Source of the DNA: Dethiobacter sp.
GTDB lineage: Bacteria; Bacillota; Dethiobacteria; Dethiobacterales; Dethiobacteraceae
Direction: 5' to 3'
Length of the DNA stretch: 64,000 nt
NCBI GenBank assembly: GCA_018333635.1
Contig: JAGXTL010000003.1
Coordinates: 1-64,000 of the forward strand
Part shown: piece after piece, positions 16,257 to 25,385 of the stretch
Layout: every line of letters begins with the position of its first letter
Position numbering within the stretch: the first letter of the stretch is position 1
Notes under the pieces: generated by a model
What the model was told of the DNA's origin: nothing
Database searches by the model: none
The model's input: the letters and a program-made list of their open reading frames with translations, nothing else
Position numbers and translations under genes: made by a program

Positions 16257-16925
16257 ATGGAGATTTCTCGATTTGTTGCTGCGATTGATCACACACTTTT
16301 AAAATCTGATGCCACAGGAGGAGAGATTGCTCAGTTGTGTGCGGAAGCCAAGAGGTTTAGCTTTGCTGCTGTATGCGTTAATCCTTGGCATGTCGCTAAC
16401 GCGGCGCGACTCCTTTCCGGTTCCGGTGTTGCTGTGGCGGCAGTGGCCGGTTTTCCTCTTGGTGCCACCACCTCTACCGTCAAAGTGTTTGAAGCTGGGG
16501 AGGCCGTACAAAACGGTGCGCAAGAAATTGATCTGGTGATGAATGTCGCCGCGCTTAAAGAAGGTCTGCTGAGTTTAGTAAGCGATGAAATTGCTTTGGT
16601 TCGTCAGGTTACTGCCGGCGCTAAGTTAAAGGTAATTTTGGAAACTGCACTTCTGAAGAACGAAGAAAAGCGCATAGCAGCACGCTTGGCTGTTGAAAGC
16701 GGAGCTGATATGCTAAAAACATCCACCGGATTCTTTGGCGGTGTTACAGAAGATGATATCCGCCTGCTTGCGGAGGCGGCTCCCGGACTAGGCATTAAAG
16801 CCTCCGGCGGGATTCGCGATGCCATATTTGCGCTTAGGCTGCTCTCAGTTGGGGCTACGAGGCTTGGAACCAGTTCCGCCGTAAAAATAATTCACGAATT
16901 AGAAAAAAAACAGCCTATGTATTAA
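16257..16925 (+). CDS. deoC: Deoxyribose-phosphate aldolase
   Basis: Class I aldolase that splits 2-deoxyribose-5-phosphate into glyceraldehyde-3-phosphate and acetaldehyde in deoxynucleoside catabolism. The 222-aa protein contains IDHTLLK, the CVNP motif, GFPLGATTS, and the Schiff-base Lys in DMLKTSTGF, followed by KASGGIRD with the second active-site Lys. The ATG has GGAGGGAGGGTAATGAG upstream, so the REP array ends right before its ribosome site. No other deo genes are nearby. Confidence 0.95.
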   Translation: MEISRFVAAIDHTLLKSDATGGEIAQLCAEAKRFSFAAVCVNPWHVANAARLLSGSGVAVAAVAGFPLGATTSTVKVFEAGEAVQNGAQEIDLVMNVAALKEGLLSLVSDEIALVRQVTAGAKLKVILETALLKNEEKRIAARLAVESGADMLKTSTGFFGGVTEDDIRLLAEAAPGLGIKASGGIRDAIFALRLLSVGATRLGTSSAVKIIHELEKKQPMY

Positions 16926-16999
16926 ACAAGGCTTTCTAGTATTATTTTGCTTGCCGGTCTCATAAACTGCACCGAGATAATTATTTGGAGGTGCCGCCG

Positions 17000-17746
17000 G
17001 TGAGACAAGCTCCGCAGATTTCCAAGAAACATGTTAAGATTGTTGTGCAATTACTACTATTCTTTTTTTTGGCAGGCGTTTTGGCGGCGTTTTGGCGAAT
17101 GACATACTCCGCCCGCCCTGAGAAAGAGGCAAATCCGACTGTCAGCCTGGAAATTATCCGAAACAAGGTCTCGGCAGCCGCAGCGTTTAATGACTACAGT
17201 CTGGTAGTCGATGAAAGAGGGCCCGGCTATGCACTTCATTTTGAAGGACAGATAATAGACGGTCATCTATATGGAAAAATTGAGTCGTACGACTTGGAAA
17301 TATACAGCAACCACGAACAGTTTTTTGTTAAAGACAGTAAAGTTATCACTGAATGGAAGGAGGCGGGGAAAGCTGAACTGGGCGGGTTAGCTTTCCTGGC
17401 AGGTGACCCATTCGTGCTCCTGTCAGAACTTCTTTCCGACAAGCAGATCCTGGCGGTGGAAGGCCCGGTGAGGATGGTGGAAGATATTGCATGTCAAACA
17501 TATTTTCTGGAGATTCCGCCCCCAGAGCTGCGAATTCTAACTCACTTTGAGGAAGATGCCACCCTTGATAAGCTGCAGCTTTACCTTTGGTTTGCCGAAG
17601 ATAATTTGTTTATGCACAGAATGGCTCTGTTGCTCAGTATAACTGTAAAAGAGGAAAAAATTCAGCTTTACAGAATTTATAACTTGAGGCCCGGTGTAAT
17701 AGAAATGCCGGAAAACCTTCCTAATTTTACAGCAGCATCTCGGTAA
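17000..17746 (+). CDS. Membrane-anchored hypothetical protein
   Basis: A 248-aa protein with one N-terminal membrane segment (VVQLLLFFFLAGVLAAFW) after a basic cytoplasmic stretch, then a ~210-residue extracytoplasmic domain rich in beta-type patterns. The alternation of FEGQIIDGHLYGKIES with later EIPPPELRILTHFEED recalls LolA/outer-lipoprotein-carrier-like sporulation proteins, but I cannot assign it. The start is GTG at 17000, six bases after GGAGGTG. It lies between deoC and a small zinc-ribbon gene. Confidence 0.7.
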   Translation: MRQAPQISKKHVKIVVQLLLFFFLAGVLAAFWRMTYSARPEKEANPTVSLEIIRNKVSAAAAFNDYSLVVDERGPGYALHFEGQIIDGHLYGKIESYDLEIYSNHEQFFVKDSKVITEWKEAGKAELGGLAFLAGDPFVLLSELLSDKQILAVEGPVRMVEDIACQTYFLEIPPPELRILTHFEEDATLDKLQLYLWFAEDNLFMHRMALLLSITVKEEKIQLYRIYNLRPGVIEMPENLPNFTAASR

Positions 17747-17780
17747 ACCATCTCTCATAAGCAATAAGAAAGGGGACTTC

Positions 17781-17972
17781 ATGTTTTATTATGTTGATTG
17801 CCCGGAATGCAAAAAAGATCTAAGTCGCTTTGCTGAACAGGAGAACCTAGATAAAGGAGCCATCTATTGCCCTTACTGCGAGAGCGCCCTGCGCTTAAAG
17901 TATGGAGAAATATATGAGCAGGAAATGGGCGGCGACTGCATTATATTCTGGTTTGAAAAGTGGGAAGATTAA
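17781..17972 (+). CDS. Small zinc-ribbon-like protein
   Basis: A 63-aa protein with CPEC and CPYC pairs about 20 residues apart, forming a likely four-Cys zinc site, and an acidic aromatic tail (FWFEKWED). AAAGGGGAC precedes the ATG. It converges with queE and overlaps its end by 4 bp. Function unknown. Confidence 0.7.
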   Translation: MFYYVDCPECKKDLSRFAEQENLDKGAIYCPYCESALRLKYGEIYEQEMGGDCIIFWFEKWED

Positions 17973-18541
17973 CGTATGTTTAATATTTTGTGAATCTGCA
18001 AGCTCAGTTTCAACTCAGGATACTTGTCTATATACTCCAGGCAGCGATTAATACTTTGAGGCTTCATGCTCTCAGGTTGCAGATAGACAAGCGAGTAACT
18101 CATTAGCAAATCTGCTATCAACTGTTCATGGAGATGATTATCCATCACTAATTTGACTTCATCGACTTTTTGCGGTTTAAGAATATAGCCGCTTAGGAAT
18201 TTTGGGGAGACTGTAACCCAGTCTATATTAATGCCGTCAGGTAAAGGTAATGTCCCGTTAGTTTCTAAATGCACCTGCTGTCCGCGGTCATGCAGCAAGG
18301 AAACCAAAGGTGATATATCTTGCAGCAATGGTTCTCCTCCGGTTAGAATCACTATCTGTCGCTGACATCTATTTGCTATCTCAATGGTTTCCAGCTCATA
18401 CCCAGCGGAGAGTTCCCAACTTTCTTTTGTGTCACACCAGTGACAGCGCAAATTGCAGCCAGCCAATCTGACAAATGAAGCCGCATGGCCGGTGTAGGCG
18501 CCCTCTCCTTGGATAGAGTTAAAAACCTCAACCACCCGCAT
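17969..18541 (-). CDS. queE: 7-carboxy-7-deazaguanine synthase QueE
   Basis: Radical SAM enzyme converting carboxy-tetrahydropterin to 7-carboxy-7-deazaguanine in queuosine synthesis. The 190-aa protein has the substrate motif FNSIQGEG, the cluster motif CNLRCHWCDT (C-x3-C-x2-C) and ILTGGEPLLQ. The ATG at 18541 is one base after the queD stop. The order of transcription is queC, queD, queE; no folE homologue is in the window. Confidence 0.94.
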   Translation of the reverse strand: MRVVEVFNSIQGEGAYTGHAASFVRLAGCNLRCHWCDTKESWELSAGYELETIEIANRCQRQIVILTGGEPLLQDISPLVSLLHDRGQQVHLETNGTLPLPDGINIDWVTVSPKFLSGYILKPQKVDEVKLVMDNHLHEQLIADLLMSYSLVYLQPESMKPQSINRCLEYIDKYPELKLSLQIHKILNIR

Positions 18542-18542
18542 G

Positions 18543-18893
18543 TTATTTCTCCCATTCCGCATAACTGGTTGGGGTTTCCCACAATCGTGCCTTTTTTAAA
18601 CTGACTCTTGCCGGCAGTTTGCCGGTCACCTCTTTGACTATATATATCAGGATATTTTCGGCAGTAGTCCTGAAAGGCAAGATGTGATTCAAACACTTGT
18701 GATCCAACTGCTCTACCACAGGTTTTACTATCTCCTTTAGCTCACCGAAATCCATCACCATGCCATCAACCAGGTCTCCGGCTACGGTTATCTCCAATTT
18801 GAATCTATGGCCATGCAGTTGGCCGCAAGACCCCTCGTAATCTGTTAACCAGTGGGCTGAATCAAAATTGAATGTCTTTGTTATGCTTAACAT
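18543..18893 (-). CDS. queD: 6-carboxytetrahydropterin synthase QueD
   Basis: Makes 6-carboxy-5,6,7,8-tetrahydropterin from dihydroneopterin triphosphate. The 116-aa protein has the zinc ligands in DSAHWL and LHGHRF, the catalytic Cys in GSCGQLHGH, and the LDHKCLN and PTSYAEW motifs. It sits between queC and queE with one-base spacing to queE. Confidence 0.94.
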   Translation of the reverse strand: MLSITKTFNFDSAHWLTDYEGSCGQLHGHRFKLEITVAGDLVDGMVMDFGELKEIVKPVVEQLDHKCLNHILPFRTTAENILIYIVKEVTGKLPARVSLKKARLWETPTSYAEWEK

Positions 18894-18928
18894 TTGCAGA
18901 CCTCTTCTTTGCTCTGATTTCTTTCATG

Positions 18929-19600
18929 TTATACTTTTTTATAAACAATAGGATCAACTATGCCGATTTCATTGAAGGCTTTAATCCTTAGCCGACAACT
19001 AGGGCATTCGCCGCAAGCCTGCTCACTCTCTTCGTAGCATGTCCATGTTTTAGAATAGTCAACTCCAAGCTCGTTGCCCAGTTTTATCTCATCAACCTTA
19101 GACATGTGCATGAAAGGGGCTATCACCTTGATCGAGCCTTGGCCTTCAGCACACCAGGTAATCCCTTCATTTATAGCTTTCTCCATTGCAGTCACAAATG
19201 GTTCGCGACAATCAACATAGCCAGAATAGTCCACCTGGCTGACTCCCAGATAGATTTTTTCAGCTCTTTTTGTCTCTGCGTAAGCAGCTGCAAATGACAA
19301 AAAGATCATATTCCTTCCCGGCACTACAGTATTTGGGATTGAATCAGTTTCCTCTTTTGGAATAGCAATGGCTCTGTCCAGCAACGATGAACAGCTTATC
19401 GAAAGCATATCTAATTCTATCAGTACATGCTCTTTCACGGCAAAATACTTTGCCTGCCAACGGGCACATGCTAATTCCTTGCTGTGCCGTTGTCCATAGT
19501 TAAAAGAGAGAGCATATATTTCCTCATTTTCTCTTGAAGCCAAGGCCAACGCTGTAACCGAATCGATCCCACCCGATAAGAGGACGACTGCCTTGTTCAT
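18929..19600 (-). CDS. queC: 7-cyano-7-deazaguanine synthase QueC
   Basis: ATP-dependent conversion of carboxy-deazaguanine and ammonia to preQ0. The 223-aa protein shows the PP-loop LLSGGIDSVTAL, FNYGQRH, VVPGRNMIFLS, and the C-terminal zinc site CYEESEQACGECPSCRLR. ATG at 19600 is six bases after GGAGGTG. An earlier GTG at 19609 lies inside that site. No preQ1 riboswitch is evident; the upstream hairpin belongs to tRNA-Trp. Confidence 0.94.
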   Translation of the reverse strand: MNKAVVLLSGGIDSVTALALASRENEEIYALSFNYGQRHSKELACARWQAKYFAVKEHVLIELDMLSISCSSLLDRAIAIPKEETDSIPNTVVPGRNMIFLSFAAAYAETKRAEKIYLGVSQVDYSGYVDCREPFVTAMEKAINEGITWCAEGQGSIKVIAPFMHMSKVDEIKLGNELGVDYSKTWTCYEESEQACGECPSCRLRIKAFNEIGIVDPIVYKKV

Positions 19601-19633
19601 CAAAGGCACCTCCAGTAATTAAAAGTGGCAGTA

Positions 19634-19661
19634 GTAAAAAGCACCGCAAGAGATTGCGGTG
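19634..19661 (-). terminator. Terminator after tRNA-Trp
   Basis: 8-bp stem CACCGCAA/TTGCGGTG with a 4-nt loop, followed on the minus strand by CTTTTTAC. It separates the tRNA from queC. Confidence 0.85.
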
Positions 19662-19679
19662 TTTAGTTAATTTATTATG

Positions 19680-19755
19680 TGGCAGGGGAGACAGGACTCG
19701 AACCTGCAACCAACGGTTTTGGAGACCGCTACTCTACCAATTGAGCTACTCCCCT
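19680..19755 (-). tRNA. tRNA-Trp (anticodon CCA)
   Basis: 76 nt including an encoded 3' CCA. Acceptor stem AGGGGAG/CTCCCCT with discriminator G, a D-arm with GGTA, anticodon loop CTCCAAA, and T-loop TTCGAGT. It is solitary, with its own promoter and terminator. Confidence 0.96.
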
Positions 19756-19767
19756 GCGTCCATAGTT

Positions 19768-19796
19768 ATTGTAGCGTAACTTCTGTGGTTTGTCAA
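19768..19796 (-). promoter_or_regulatory. Promoter of tRNA-Trp
   Basis: On the minus strand TTGACA (19796-19791) and TACAAT (19773-19768) are separated by 17 bp, ending 13 bp before the tRNA 5' end. Confidence 0.85.
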
Positions 19797-19807
19797 ACAA
19801 TGATAGG

Positions 19808-20590
19808 TCATTTGTCGGTAAACTCTGGTTTGCGTTTTTCAAGGAAAGCTGCCATGCCTTCTTTTTGATCCTGAGCAGAAAAACAGATGCAAACGGACTG
19901 GATTTCCATAGCATTACCGGCTGCTCCGCCTCCGTCAAGATAGGCATTAACTGCCGCTTTTGCCATGGTAAGCGGTACAATGCTTTTACTGACTATGGCT
20001 TTTAGTTCTTCCTTTACTGCATCAAGGAAACCCTCAGCCGGAAAAAGCTTGTTTACTAAGCCAATAGCTTTTGCCTCTGCCGCATCGATCACTTTCCCGG
20101 TGTAGATCATTTCTTTGGCCAGCCCGGTGCCAACGCGCTGCGGCAGGCGTTGCGTACCGCCCCAGCCGGGAATAATGCCCAAGGTTATTTCCGGCAGACC
20201 GAAACGTGCATTTTCCGCCGCGTAAATAAAGTCGCAGGCTAGTGCCAGCTCGCAGCCGCCGCCCAGGGCAAATCCATTGACAGCGGCAACCACCGGTTTA
20301 GGAAAGCCGGCAATTAAGTCAAATGTTTCATGGCCAGCCATTATATATTTACGCGCTTCCAGTGAGCCCAACTCCGCCATGACAGCAACGTCTGCCCCTG
20401 CGACAAATGCTTTTGGTCCGGCGCCTGTAATTACAACGACTTTAACTTCAGTATCGTCCCGCAGAGTGAGCATTGCGTCTCGTAGTTCACTTAGCACTTC
20501 GAATTTTAGAGCGTTTAGAACTTCAGGACGGTTTATAGTGATTGTCGCAATTTTAGCTTGAATAGCTATTTGTATGAATGTATACTGCAT
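19808..20590 (-). CDS. Enoyl-CoA hydratase/crotonase family protein
   Basis: A 260-aa crotonase-fold enzyme. Oxyanion-hole motifs AGADVAVMAE and GFALGGGCELALACD are present. The two catalytic Glu positions of 3-hydroxyacyl-CoA dehydratases are kept (CELA and LPEITLG), followed by IPGWGGTQRLPQ. It therefore probably hydrates crotonyl-CoA or a similar enoyl-CoA. ATG at 20590 is placed after AGGTGG. No other beta-oxidation or butyrate genes adjoin it, so the exact substrate is open. Confidence 0.88.
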   Translation of the reverse strand: MQYTFIQIAIQAKIATITINRPEVLNALKFEVLSELRDAMLTLRDDTEVKVVVITGAGPKAFVAGADVAVMAELGSLEARKYIMAGHETFDLIAGFPKPVVAAVNGFALGGGCELALACDFIYAAENARFGLPEITLGIIPGWGGTQRLPQRVGTGLAKEMIYTGKVIDAAEAKAIGLVNKLFPAEGFLDAVKEELKAIVSKSIVPLTMAKAAVNAYLDGGGAAGNAMEIQSVCICFSAQDQKEGMAAFLEKRKPEFTDK

Positions 20591-20820
20591 TAGATCCACC
20601 TGCCATAAAATATTTCCAACTATGACTTAGTCGGATATTAGAGTTAATAATTTCTATTCTTCACGGTTAGCAAATTTTCCTTCCAGAAACTTTATCTTAC
20701 GCGAAAAAATCATCCCGCCGCGATGAAATAGTGGCTAAATTGGGTTATATCTTGAAAATGGGCGTCAGGTGTAATAAAATAGAGGAAATTGCAGGGTTTG
20801 ATTTTACGGGAGGTGAAAGT

Positions 20821-21621
20821 TTGAACCAGATAGGTTTTATTGGTCTTGGGACTATGGGCGGAGCTCTTTTAAAGGGTTTGTTGGCTGAAGGGGTTGCGCC
20901 AGCCGAAATTGTGGCATTCGACACCCTCAAGGTAAAGCTGGAGGGTGTGTCTGAAGCCTTTGGGATTAAAGCTGCTTCTGATGCGCAGGATGTCGCCCTG
21001 GCAGCCAAGGTTATTTTTCTGGCTGTAAAGCCACAAGATATGAAACCATTACTGCGGCATATCGCCCCAAAAATGATGGACGGACAAGTTATAGTCTCTG
21101 TGGCGGCGGGAATAAGTATTAAAGAAATAGAAAAATGCTTCACCAGCAAAGTGGGGGTAATTCGTGTGATGCCAAATACCCCGTGCCAGGTGGGGGAGGG
21201 AGCCATGGCGCTTAGCACAGGGCAGCATGTGGCTGATGAAGATTTGCACCAAGTGGCTTCTTGGTTGGAAACACTGGGAATGGTGCATATTGTGCCGGAG
21301 AAGTTGTTAGATGCTGTTACAGGTTTGAGCGGGAGTGGTCCGGCTTATGTTTATTTGCTGATAGAGGCTTTGGCGGACGGTGGTGTGCTGGGCGGAATGC
21401 CGCGGGCCATGGCTTTGGAAATGGCTGCGCAGACAGTTTTTGGTGCGGCAAAGATGGTGCTGGAGACCGAGGAACATCCGGCTGTGCTGCGGGAGATGGT
21501 AACATCTCCGGGGGGCGCCACGGCCGCCGCATTATATTCATTGGAGAAAGACGGTTTTCGCGGCGCCGTGCAAAAAGCCGTCAAGAAGGCGACGGAGCGC
21601 TCGAGGGAGTTAGGTGACTAA
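20821..21621 (+). CDS. proC: Pyrroline-5-carboxylate reductase
   Basis: Last step of proline synthesis. The 266-aa protein opens IGFIGLGTMGGALLKG (NADPH Rossmann) and carries FLAVKPQDM, VIRVMPNTPCQVGEG, the LSGSGPAYVYL motif and VTSPGGATAAAL near the C-terminus. TTG at 20821 follows GGGAGGTGAAAG; a longer reading from 20731 has no ribosome site. Its stop TAA overlaps the proB ATG by one base. Confidence 0.95.
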   Translation: MNQIGFIGLGTMGGALLKGLLAEGVAPAEIVAFDTLKVKLEGVSEAFGIKAASDAQDVALAAKVIFLAVKPQDMKPLLRHIAPKMMDGQVIVSVAAGISIKEIEKCFTSKVGVIRVMPNTPCQVGEGAMALSTGQHVADEDLHQVASWLETLGMVHIVPEKLLDAVTGLSGSGPAYVYLLIEALADGGVLGGMPRAMALEMAAQTVFGAAKMVLETEEHPAVLREMVTSPGGATAAALYSLEKDGFRGAVQKAVKKATERSRELGD

Positions 21622-22748
21622 TGGACTCTCGCAGAAGTTCGTTAAAAGAAGCAAAGACTGTGGTAGTTAAAGTAGGGACTAGAACTTTAACACATGCCAC
21701 AGGCAAATTAAATTTACGTCAGATGGAAAAAGTGGTGCGAGAACTGGCTGATCTGGTCAATCAGGGTAAGAGGGTAGTTTTAGTCTCCTCCGGCGCGGTA
21801 GCCGCCGGTGTTGGACGGCTGGGACTACCAAGCAAACCGCAAACCACCCCGGAAAAACAAGCGGTGGCAGCAATTGGCCAAGGTCTGCTAATTCAAATGT
21901 ATGAAAAGCTGTTTACAGAATACGGGTTGGTGGTGGCGCAAGTGCTTCTGACCCGCGATGACTTCAATGACAGAAAGAGATACTTGAATTCCCGCAATGC
22001 GCTCCAGTCTTTGCTGCAGTATGGCGCTGTGCCTGTGATTAATGAGAATGATACTGTTGCTGTAGAGGAAATTGAGTTTGGCGATAATGATACTCTTTCT
22101 GCCATGGTTGCCAGTATTCTCGATGCCGACTTATTGGTTCTCCTCTCAGATATTGATGGGTTGTATTCTGCAAATCCTAAAGTGGATGATTGTGCGGAGA
22201 TAATTAGTGTTGTAGAACATATCACGCCGGATATTCGCAAGTTGGCGGGAGAGAGTTCCGAATCTCTGGCTACCGGCGGAATGATTACCAAGCTGATAGC
22301 TGCTGAGGTGGCAACAAATTCAGGAATACCGATGGTGATTGCGCACGGTGCCAGAACCGATGTGCTGCAGCAGATTTTGGCCGGCGAGGATGTGGGGACG
22401 TTTTTTTGCGCTCAGAAAGGATGTTTGGAGAGCAGGAAGCGCTGGATAGCTTATGGGCAAGCAATCCACGGCCGACTTGTTGTTGACGATGGAGCGAGGA
22501 GAGCTCTCTTAGTAGAGGGAAAAAGTCTGCTGCCAAGCGGCATTTTGGCAGTAGCCGGAGATTTTGAATTGGGTGAGATGGTCGTGATTGAGGACTGCTG
22601 CGGCAATGAATTTGCCAGGGGATTGGTGAATTACAGTGCGCCGGAACTCACAAAAGTCAAAGGGCTGCGGACTGAGAAAGCTGCAGAAGTGCTGCAGCGT
22701 GCTTGCTCGGAAGCTGTTCACAGAAACAATATGGTGGTTAAAAAGTGA
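21621..22748 (+). CDS. proB: Glutamate 5-kinase
   Basis: First step of proline synthesis, phosphorylating glutamate. The 375-aa protein has an amino-acid-kinase domain (VVKVGTRTL, VLVSSGAVAAGVGRLGL, INENDTVAVEEI, TGGMITKLIAAEVA) and a C-terminal PUA domain from about residue 280. It is translationally coupled to proC. proA is not adjacent here. Confidence 0.95.
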   Translation: MDSRRSSLKEAKTVVVKVGTRTLTHATGKLNLRQMEKVVRELADLVNQGKRVVLVSSGAVAAGVGRLGLPSKPQTTPEKQAVAAIGQGLLIQMYEKLFTEYGLVVAQVLLTRDDFNDRKRYLNSRNALQSLLQYGAVPVINENDTVAVEEIEFGDNDTLSAMVASILDADLLVLLSDIDGLYSANPKVDDCAEIISVVEHITPDIRKLAGESSESLATGGMITKLIAAEVATNSGIPMVIAHGARTDVLQQILAGEDVGTFFCAQKGCLESRKRWIAYGQAIHGRLVVDDGARRALLVEGKSLLPSGILAVAGDFELGEMVVIEDCCGNEFARGLVNYSAPELTKVKGLRTEKAAEVLQRACSEAVHRNNMVVKK

Positions 22749-22794
22749 TGGTTGCTGCAATACCGCACTAGAAAGTTGCTGAGGAGGTATTTTC

Positions 22795-23967
22795 ATGAAA
22801 CGTTTTTTTGAAGGCATGAAGAATAAAGAGATTATCCTTGTGGATACTACGTTACGCGACGGTGAACAGACTGCCGGTGTTGTGTTTTCAAATAAAGAAA
22901 AAGTTCGGATTGCTCAAATGCTGGATTTCCTGGGGGTTCATCAGTTAGAAGTCGGGATTCCTGTGATGGGTGGCGACGAAAAAGAAGCTATTAAAGCAAT
23001 TGTGGATTTGGGACTTGATGCAAGTATAATGGCATGGAATCGTGCCAATGTAGGTGATATTAAGGAGTCACTCGACTGTGGCACAGATTCACTGGCTATT
23101 TCTATCTCAACATCCGATATTCATATTATTCATAAGCTGCAGACTTCTCGTGAGTGGGTGCTTGACAACATGGCAAGGGCGGTCGAATTTGCCAAGAAGC
23201 ATAATAAGTATGTTTCTGTCAACGCCGAAGATGCTTCAAGAAGTGATTTTGAGTTCCTAATTAAATTTATCTTGCGCGCTAAAGAGTGTGGAGCAGATCG
23301 GTTACGTTTTTGCGATACGGTTGGGATTTTGGAGCCGTTTAAGACATATGACGTTATCAGGCAGTTGATTGACGCTACCGGTATGAGCATTGAAATGCAC
23401 ACACATAACGATTTTGGCATGGCTACAGCTAACGCTCTGGCCGGAGTGAGAGCGGGTGCTTCTCTGGTAGGCGTCACCGTTAACGGTCTTGGTGAACGGG
23501 CAGGTAATGCCGTTCTGGCTGAAGTAGCCATGGCATTGAAATATCTTTATGAAACAGATGTCCACGTGAAGCTGCGGGAGCTTCGTGAAATTTCTGAATA
23601 TGTGGCCCTCGCTTCCGGACGTACTTTATCGGTGTGCAAACCGATTGTGGGTACCAATATGTTTGCCCACGAGTCGGGAATACACGCTGACGGCGTTATC
23701 AAGAATCCGGCTACTTATGAAGCTTTTCATCCGGAAGAAGTTGGCTTGGAACGTCAGATTATTATCGGCAAGCATTCCGGCAGCCGCTCTATTGTTTTGA
23801 AATTCCAGGAATACGGCATCGTACTCTCAGACGATGTGGCAGGAGAAATGCTTGCCATGGTACGCTCCGCGGCCGTTGACTTAAAAAGGACTCTCTTTGA
23901 TAAAGAGTTGATGTATATTTATGAAGAGTATTTACAGGGTAAAAACAAAAAGAGCATGGGCGCCTGA
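22795..23967 (+). CDS. nifV: Homocitrate synthase (NifV-like)
   Basis: Condenses acetyl-CoA with 2-oxoglutarate to homocitrate. The 390-aa DRE-TIM metallolyase has DTTLRDGEQTAGV, the HTHNDFGMATANALAG metal site, GLGERAGNA and GIHADGVIKNP. The size and the C-terminal stretch match NifV rather than LeuA, which carries a longer regulatory domain. The ATG follows GAGGAGGT. No nif genes are in the window, so homocitrate may be for a distant nitrogenase or another use. Citramalate or isopropylmalate synthase activity is the alternative. Confidence 0.85.
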   Translation: MKRFFEGMKNKEIILVDTTLRDGEQTAGVVFSNKEKVRIAQMLDFLGVHQLEVGIPVMGGDEKEAIKAIVDLGLDASIMAWNRANVGDIKESLDCGTDSLAISISTSDIHIIHKLQTSREWVLDNMARAVEFAKKHNKYVSVNAEDASRSDFEFLIKFILRAKECGADRLRFCDTVGILEPFKTYDVIRQLIDATGMSIEMHTHNDFGMATANALAGVRAGASLVGVTVNGLGERAGNAVLAEVAMALKYLYETDVHVKLRELREISEYVALASGRTLSVCKPIVGTNMFAHESGIHADGVIKNPATYEAFHPEEVGLERQIIIGKHSGSRSIVLKFQEYGIVLSDDVAGEMLAMVRSAAVDLKRTLFDKELMYIYEEYLQGKNKKSMGA

Positions 23968-24009
23968 AATCTTTCTAAGCGAACTGCATGATTATAGAGA
24001 AAGAAAAAA

Positions 24010-24228
24010 TTAGCCAGGAAGTGTGTAGATGTATTCAATGCCACATTTTTGGCAATAGGTCTGGTGAACACAGTCAAAGTGAGCATGCTTAAGAGCACTT
24101 TCTTCATATGGAGCGTAGGGCCCCAGTGCTTCCTGAAGTGTACCGCAGTCATCCAAGGTAGTGCCGCAGGACGGACATTGGATTTCCAGTGCTTTTAGTC
24201 CGTTACAGTATGGGCAGATATGATTCAT
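24010..24228 (-). CDS. Small multi-Cys zinc-ribbon protein
   Basis: A 72-aa protein with CPYC, CPSC and CQKC pairs plus further Cys and His residues, implying two zinc sites. A GGAGG site is well placed. It shares its direction with the amidohydrolase gene upstream of it (24279-25385). Function unknown. Confidence 0.75.
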   Translation of the reverse strand: MNHICPYCNGLKALEIQCPSCGTTLDDCGTLQEALGPYAPYEESALKHAHFDCVHQTYCQKCGIEYIYTLPG

Positions 24229-24278
24229 TGTCGCCTCCGAGCATTTTTTTTTAGTCTGCCCCGGAGTCGAAAACCCTA

Positions 24279-25385
24279 TTAATTCAGCAACAGCGCCTCA
24301 GGTTGTGCCAATATTTCCGGCTGTATCAGTGGATTTCCCCTAACGGCTAAAAGCAGCGCCCTGTACCCCGGTTGGATTACACCAAGGTTTGCAAAAGCGC
24401 AGATTTTGGCAGCTTCTGATGTGGCAGCTTTTAGAACTTGAGCGTTTGGCAATCCAGCCTGGCGGAGCAGCTCGATTTCCTTAACCAGGGAAGAGCCATG
24501 AGGAACGCCTTTTCCTCCCGCATCTGTCCCGGCGCCGATGCGTATTCCTAGGGCACCGCCTAAGCCGACCATCTCAATCTGACGCTCAAGAGAACGGCTG
24601 ATCGTATTTTTTTCTGCTGGGGAAAGCAAGGAGCACAAGTGAGGATTACTCAGGTGAACTGCCACCGGGGTTAATGTAGGAACCCAGGCTATATCATGCT
24701 TTATCAATTCTGGCAGTGTTTCTTCCAGCATAAAGTAACCGTGCTCTATAGAGTTGACCCCGGCTTCAATGCAGCGGCGCACTGCTTCGTCTCCGCTGGC
24801 ATGGGCCATTACAGCCAGACCAAGTTTTTTTGCCAGCTCCGTCATTGCTGTAAGCTCGCTTTGGCTAAAAGGCAAAGGTCCAGTCTTTCCATATTGGCTA
24901 AAACTAAAAATGTCTGAAGTGATCAGTTTGAGATGCTGTGCCCCTTGGGATGCCAGACGGTTTATTTCAGCTAATGCTTCGGGCAAGGAGCTTACTTCTT
25001 TACTTAGGTTACTGCCGTAGAACCCCTTCTTGCTGATGGCGCGGCAACAGTTTGCAATAAGCAGACGGGGATCGCTGAAAAAAGTTTCGTTGCGGGAACC
25101 GGCCTCACGGACAGCTGCAACACCGGCCATAAGTATTTTATTTATCCGCGCAGCAAGCGAATCGCTGCTTTTATAAGGCATTGCCAGGTGGACATGGCAG
25201 TCGATCATTGCGGGCATAAGCGTCAGGTGGCTAAAATCTAATGATTTCGCTTGACAGCCGGGCTTGTTACTGATAAGCCCGCCTATAGTATAGAGAGTTC
25301 CCGCACCCGCAATTTCAGTATCAATTCCGTTCCAAAGTGCGCCGTAGTAAATTGCCGTTTCTTCAGGTAGCGTAATAATTTGCAT
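24279..25385 (-). CDS. Amidohydrolase family protein
   Basis: A 368-aa imidazolonepropionase/prolidase-like metal hydrolase. Metal ligands are visible in MIDCHVHLAMP (HxH), a Lys in HLKLITSD, MAHASGDEAVRRCIEAG, SIEHGYFM, and GAGTDAGGKGVPHG with the catalytic Asp. The substrate cannot be told; related enzymes act on cyclic amides, dipeptides or organophosphates. The ATG has GGAGGA upstream. It stands alone apart from the zinc-ribbon gene. Confidence 0.85.
   Translation of the reverse strand: MQIITLPEETAIYYGALWNGIDTEIAGAGTLYTIGGLISNKPGCQAKSLDFSHLTLMPAMIDCHVHLAMPYKSSDSLAARINKILMAGVAAVREAGSRNETFFSDPRLLIANCCRAISKKGFYGSNLSKEVSSLPEALAEINRLASQGAQHLKLITSDIFSFSQYGKTGPLPFSQSELTAMTELAKKLGLAVMAHASGDEAVRRCIEAGVNSIEHGYFMLEETLPELIKHDIAWVPTLTPVAVHLSNPHLCSLLSPAEKNTISRSLERQIEMVGLGGALGIRIGAGTDAGGKGVPHGSSLVKEIELLRQAGLPNAQVLKAATSEAAKICAFANLGVIQPGYRALLLAVRGNPLIQPEILAQPEALLLN

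Noticed and set aside
21261-21617. 118-aa plus-strand frame inside proC
   Set aside because: Gly/Arg-rich shadow of proC in another frame.
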